A stretch of DNA of 64,000 nucleotides. Origin: Belliella kenyensis. Lineage in GTDB: Bacteria; Bacteroidota; Bacteroidia; Cytophagales; Cyclobacteriaceae. The DNA lies in contig NZ_JAKZGR010000020.1 of NCBI RefSeq assembly GCF_022549675.1, positions 1 through 64,000 on the forward strand. Direction: 5' to 3'. A model generated the notes under the pieces. That model searched no databases and was not told the origin of the DNA. It saw nothing but the letters and a program-made list of their open reading frames with translations. A program made the position numbers and the translations under genes. Numbering within the stretch: the stretch's first letter is position 1; each line of letters opens with the position of its first letter. Shown here one piece after another: positions 63,851 to 64,000 of this stretch.

Positions 63851-64000
63851 ATGAATTTAGGTTTCCTTATTTCATTTCTTGAACAAAAAACAAGTGAATA
63901 TTTAGGTCACGAATTCATTAAAACTTCAATGATAACGTACTTTGGATATAAAGAAATGAAACCACTTAAATGCGATGAGTTCTTTCTTAAAAAAAATCTA
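63851..64000 (+). CDS. hypothetical protein, 5' part (runs off the edge)
   Basis: Fifty open codons, starting MNLGFLISFLEQKTSEYLGH and continuing past the window. No signal peptide or recognisable motif so far. The divergent position relative to the peptide operon and the promoter box make it a real gene start. It could be a regulator or processing partner of the peptide, which is a guess. Confidence 0.6.
   Translation, partial: MNLGFLISFLEQKTSEYLGHEFIKTSMITYFGYKEMKPLKCDEFFLKKNL

Noticed and set aside
52725-64000. Retron, diversity-generating retroelement or CRISPR-Cas
   Set aside because: No reverse transcriptase motif (YxDD), no template/variable repeat pair, no spacer array.

Overview
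The window reads as the chromosome of a Bacteroidota bacterium, most likely a Cytophagales member (Cyclobacteriaceae-like; family placement is inference). The grounds are the TAnnTTTG -7 promoter boxes, the AT-rich intergenic DNA, the GLPGLI, DUF2911, DUF6340 and TIGR02757 families, LytS/LytTR regulation, beta-barrel receptors with carboxypeptidase-like N-terminal domains, and many small lipoproteins.

Layout. 1-560: 5' end of a 16S rRNA gene on the minus strand with two tandem rRNA promoters. 0.58-51 kb: ordinary core genes in short operons: DEAD-box helicase, adenosine-kinase-like sugar kinase, GDPD, rimO, a SAM riboswitch driving metZ, LysM and NfeD envelope proteins, aspartylglucosaminidase-cutC, YbaB-glycosyltransferase, hisS, a 45-residue basic protein, pdhB, an outer-membrane receptor, a LytS/LytR pair, guanine deaminase, ZIP and SLC13 transporters, a LolD/FtsX-type ABC exporter, a GMC oxidoreductase with its small subunit, a secreted KatG, ctlX and purB.

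Scattered through the core are five copies of a 151-bp non-coding element (10040, 15162, 25211, 32523, 39431). All five have the same length and are nearly identical, all lie between genes, and each is flanked by a 9-bp target duplication (three exact, two with 1-2 changes). The ends are imperfect inverted repeats. This is a MITE-like mobile element with no transposase in the window. One copy carries a compensatory double change in an internal palindrome.

52.5-59.9 kb is an insertion at the 3' end of a small membrane-protein gene. It is flanked by 195-bp direct repeats that I read as identical. Inside are an XRE regulator with an operator over its promoter, an orphan 114-aa protein, a Schlafen/AlbA_2-GHKL-KTSC protein, a 105-aa protein, and a 993-aa TOTE-type primase-helicase, probably one operon. 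Inverted and direct repeats surround the genes and no recombinase is present. This is the best candidate for an undescribed conflict or defence system.

59.9-64 kb: a minus-strand unit in which a tiny four-cysteine secreted peptide is followed by a hairpin attenuator, a GLPGLI protein and a TonB-receptor-like barrel. A divergent gene runs off the right edge.
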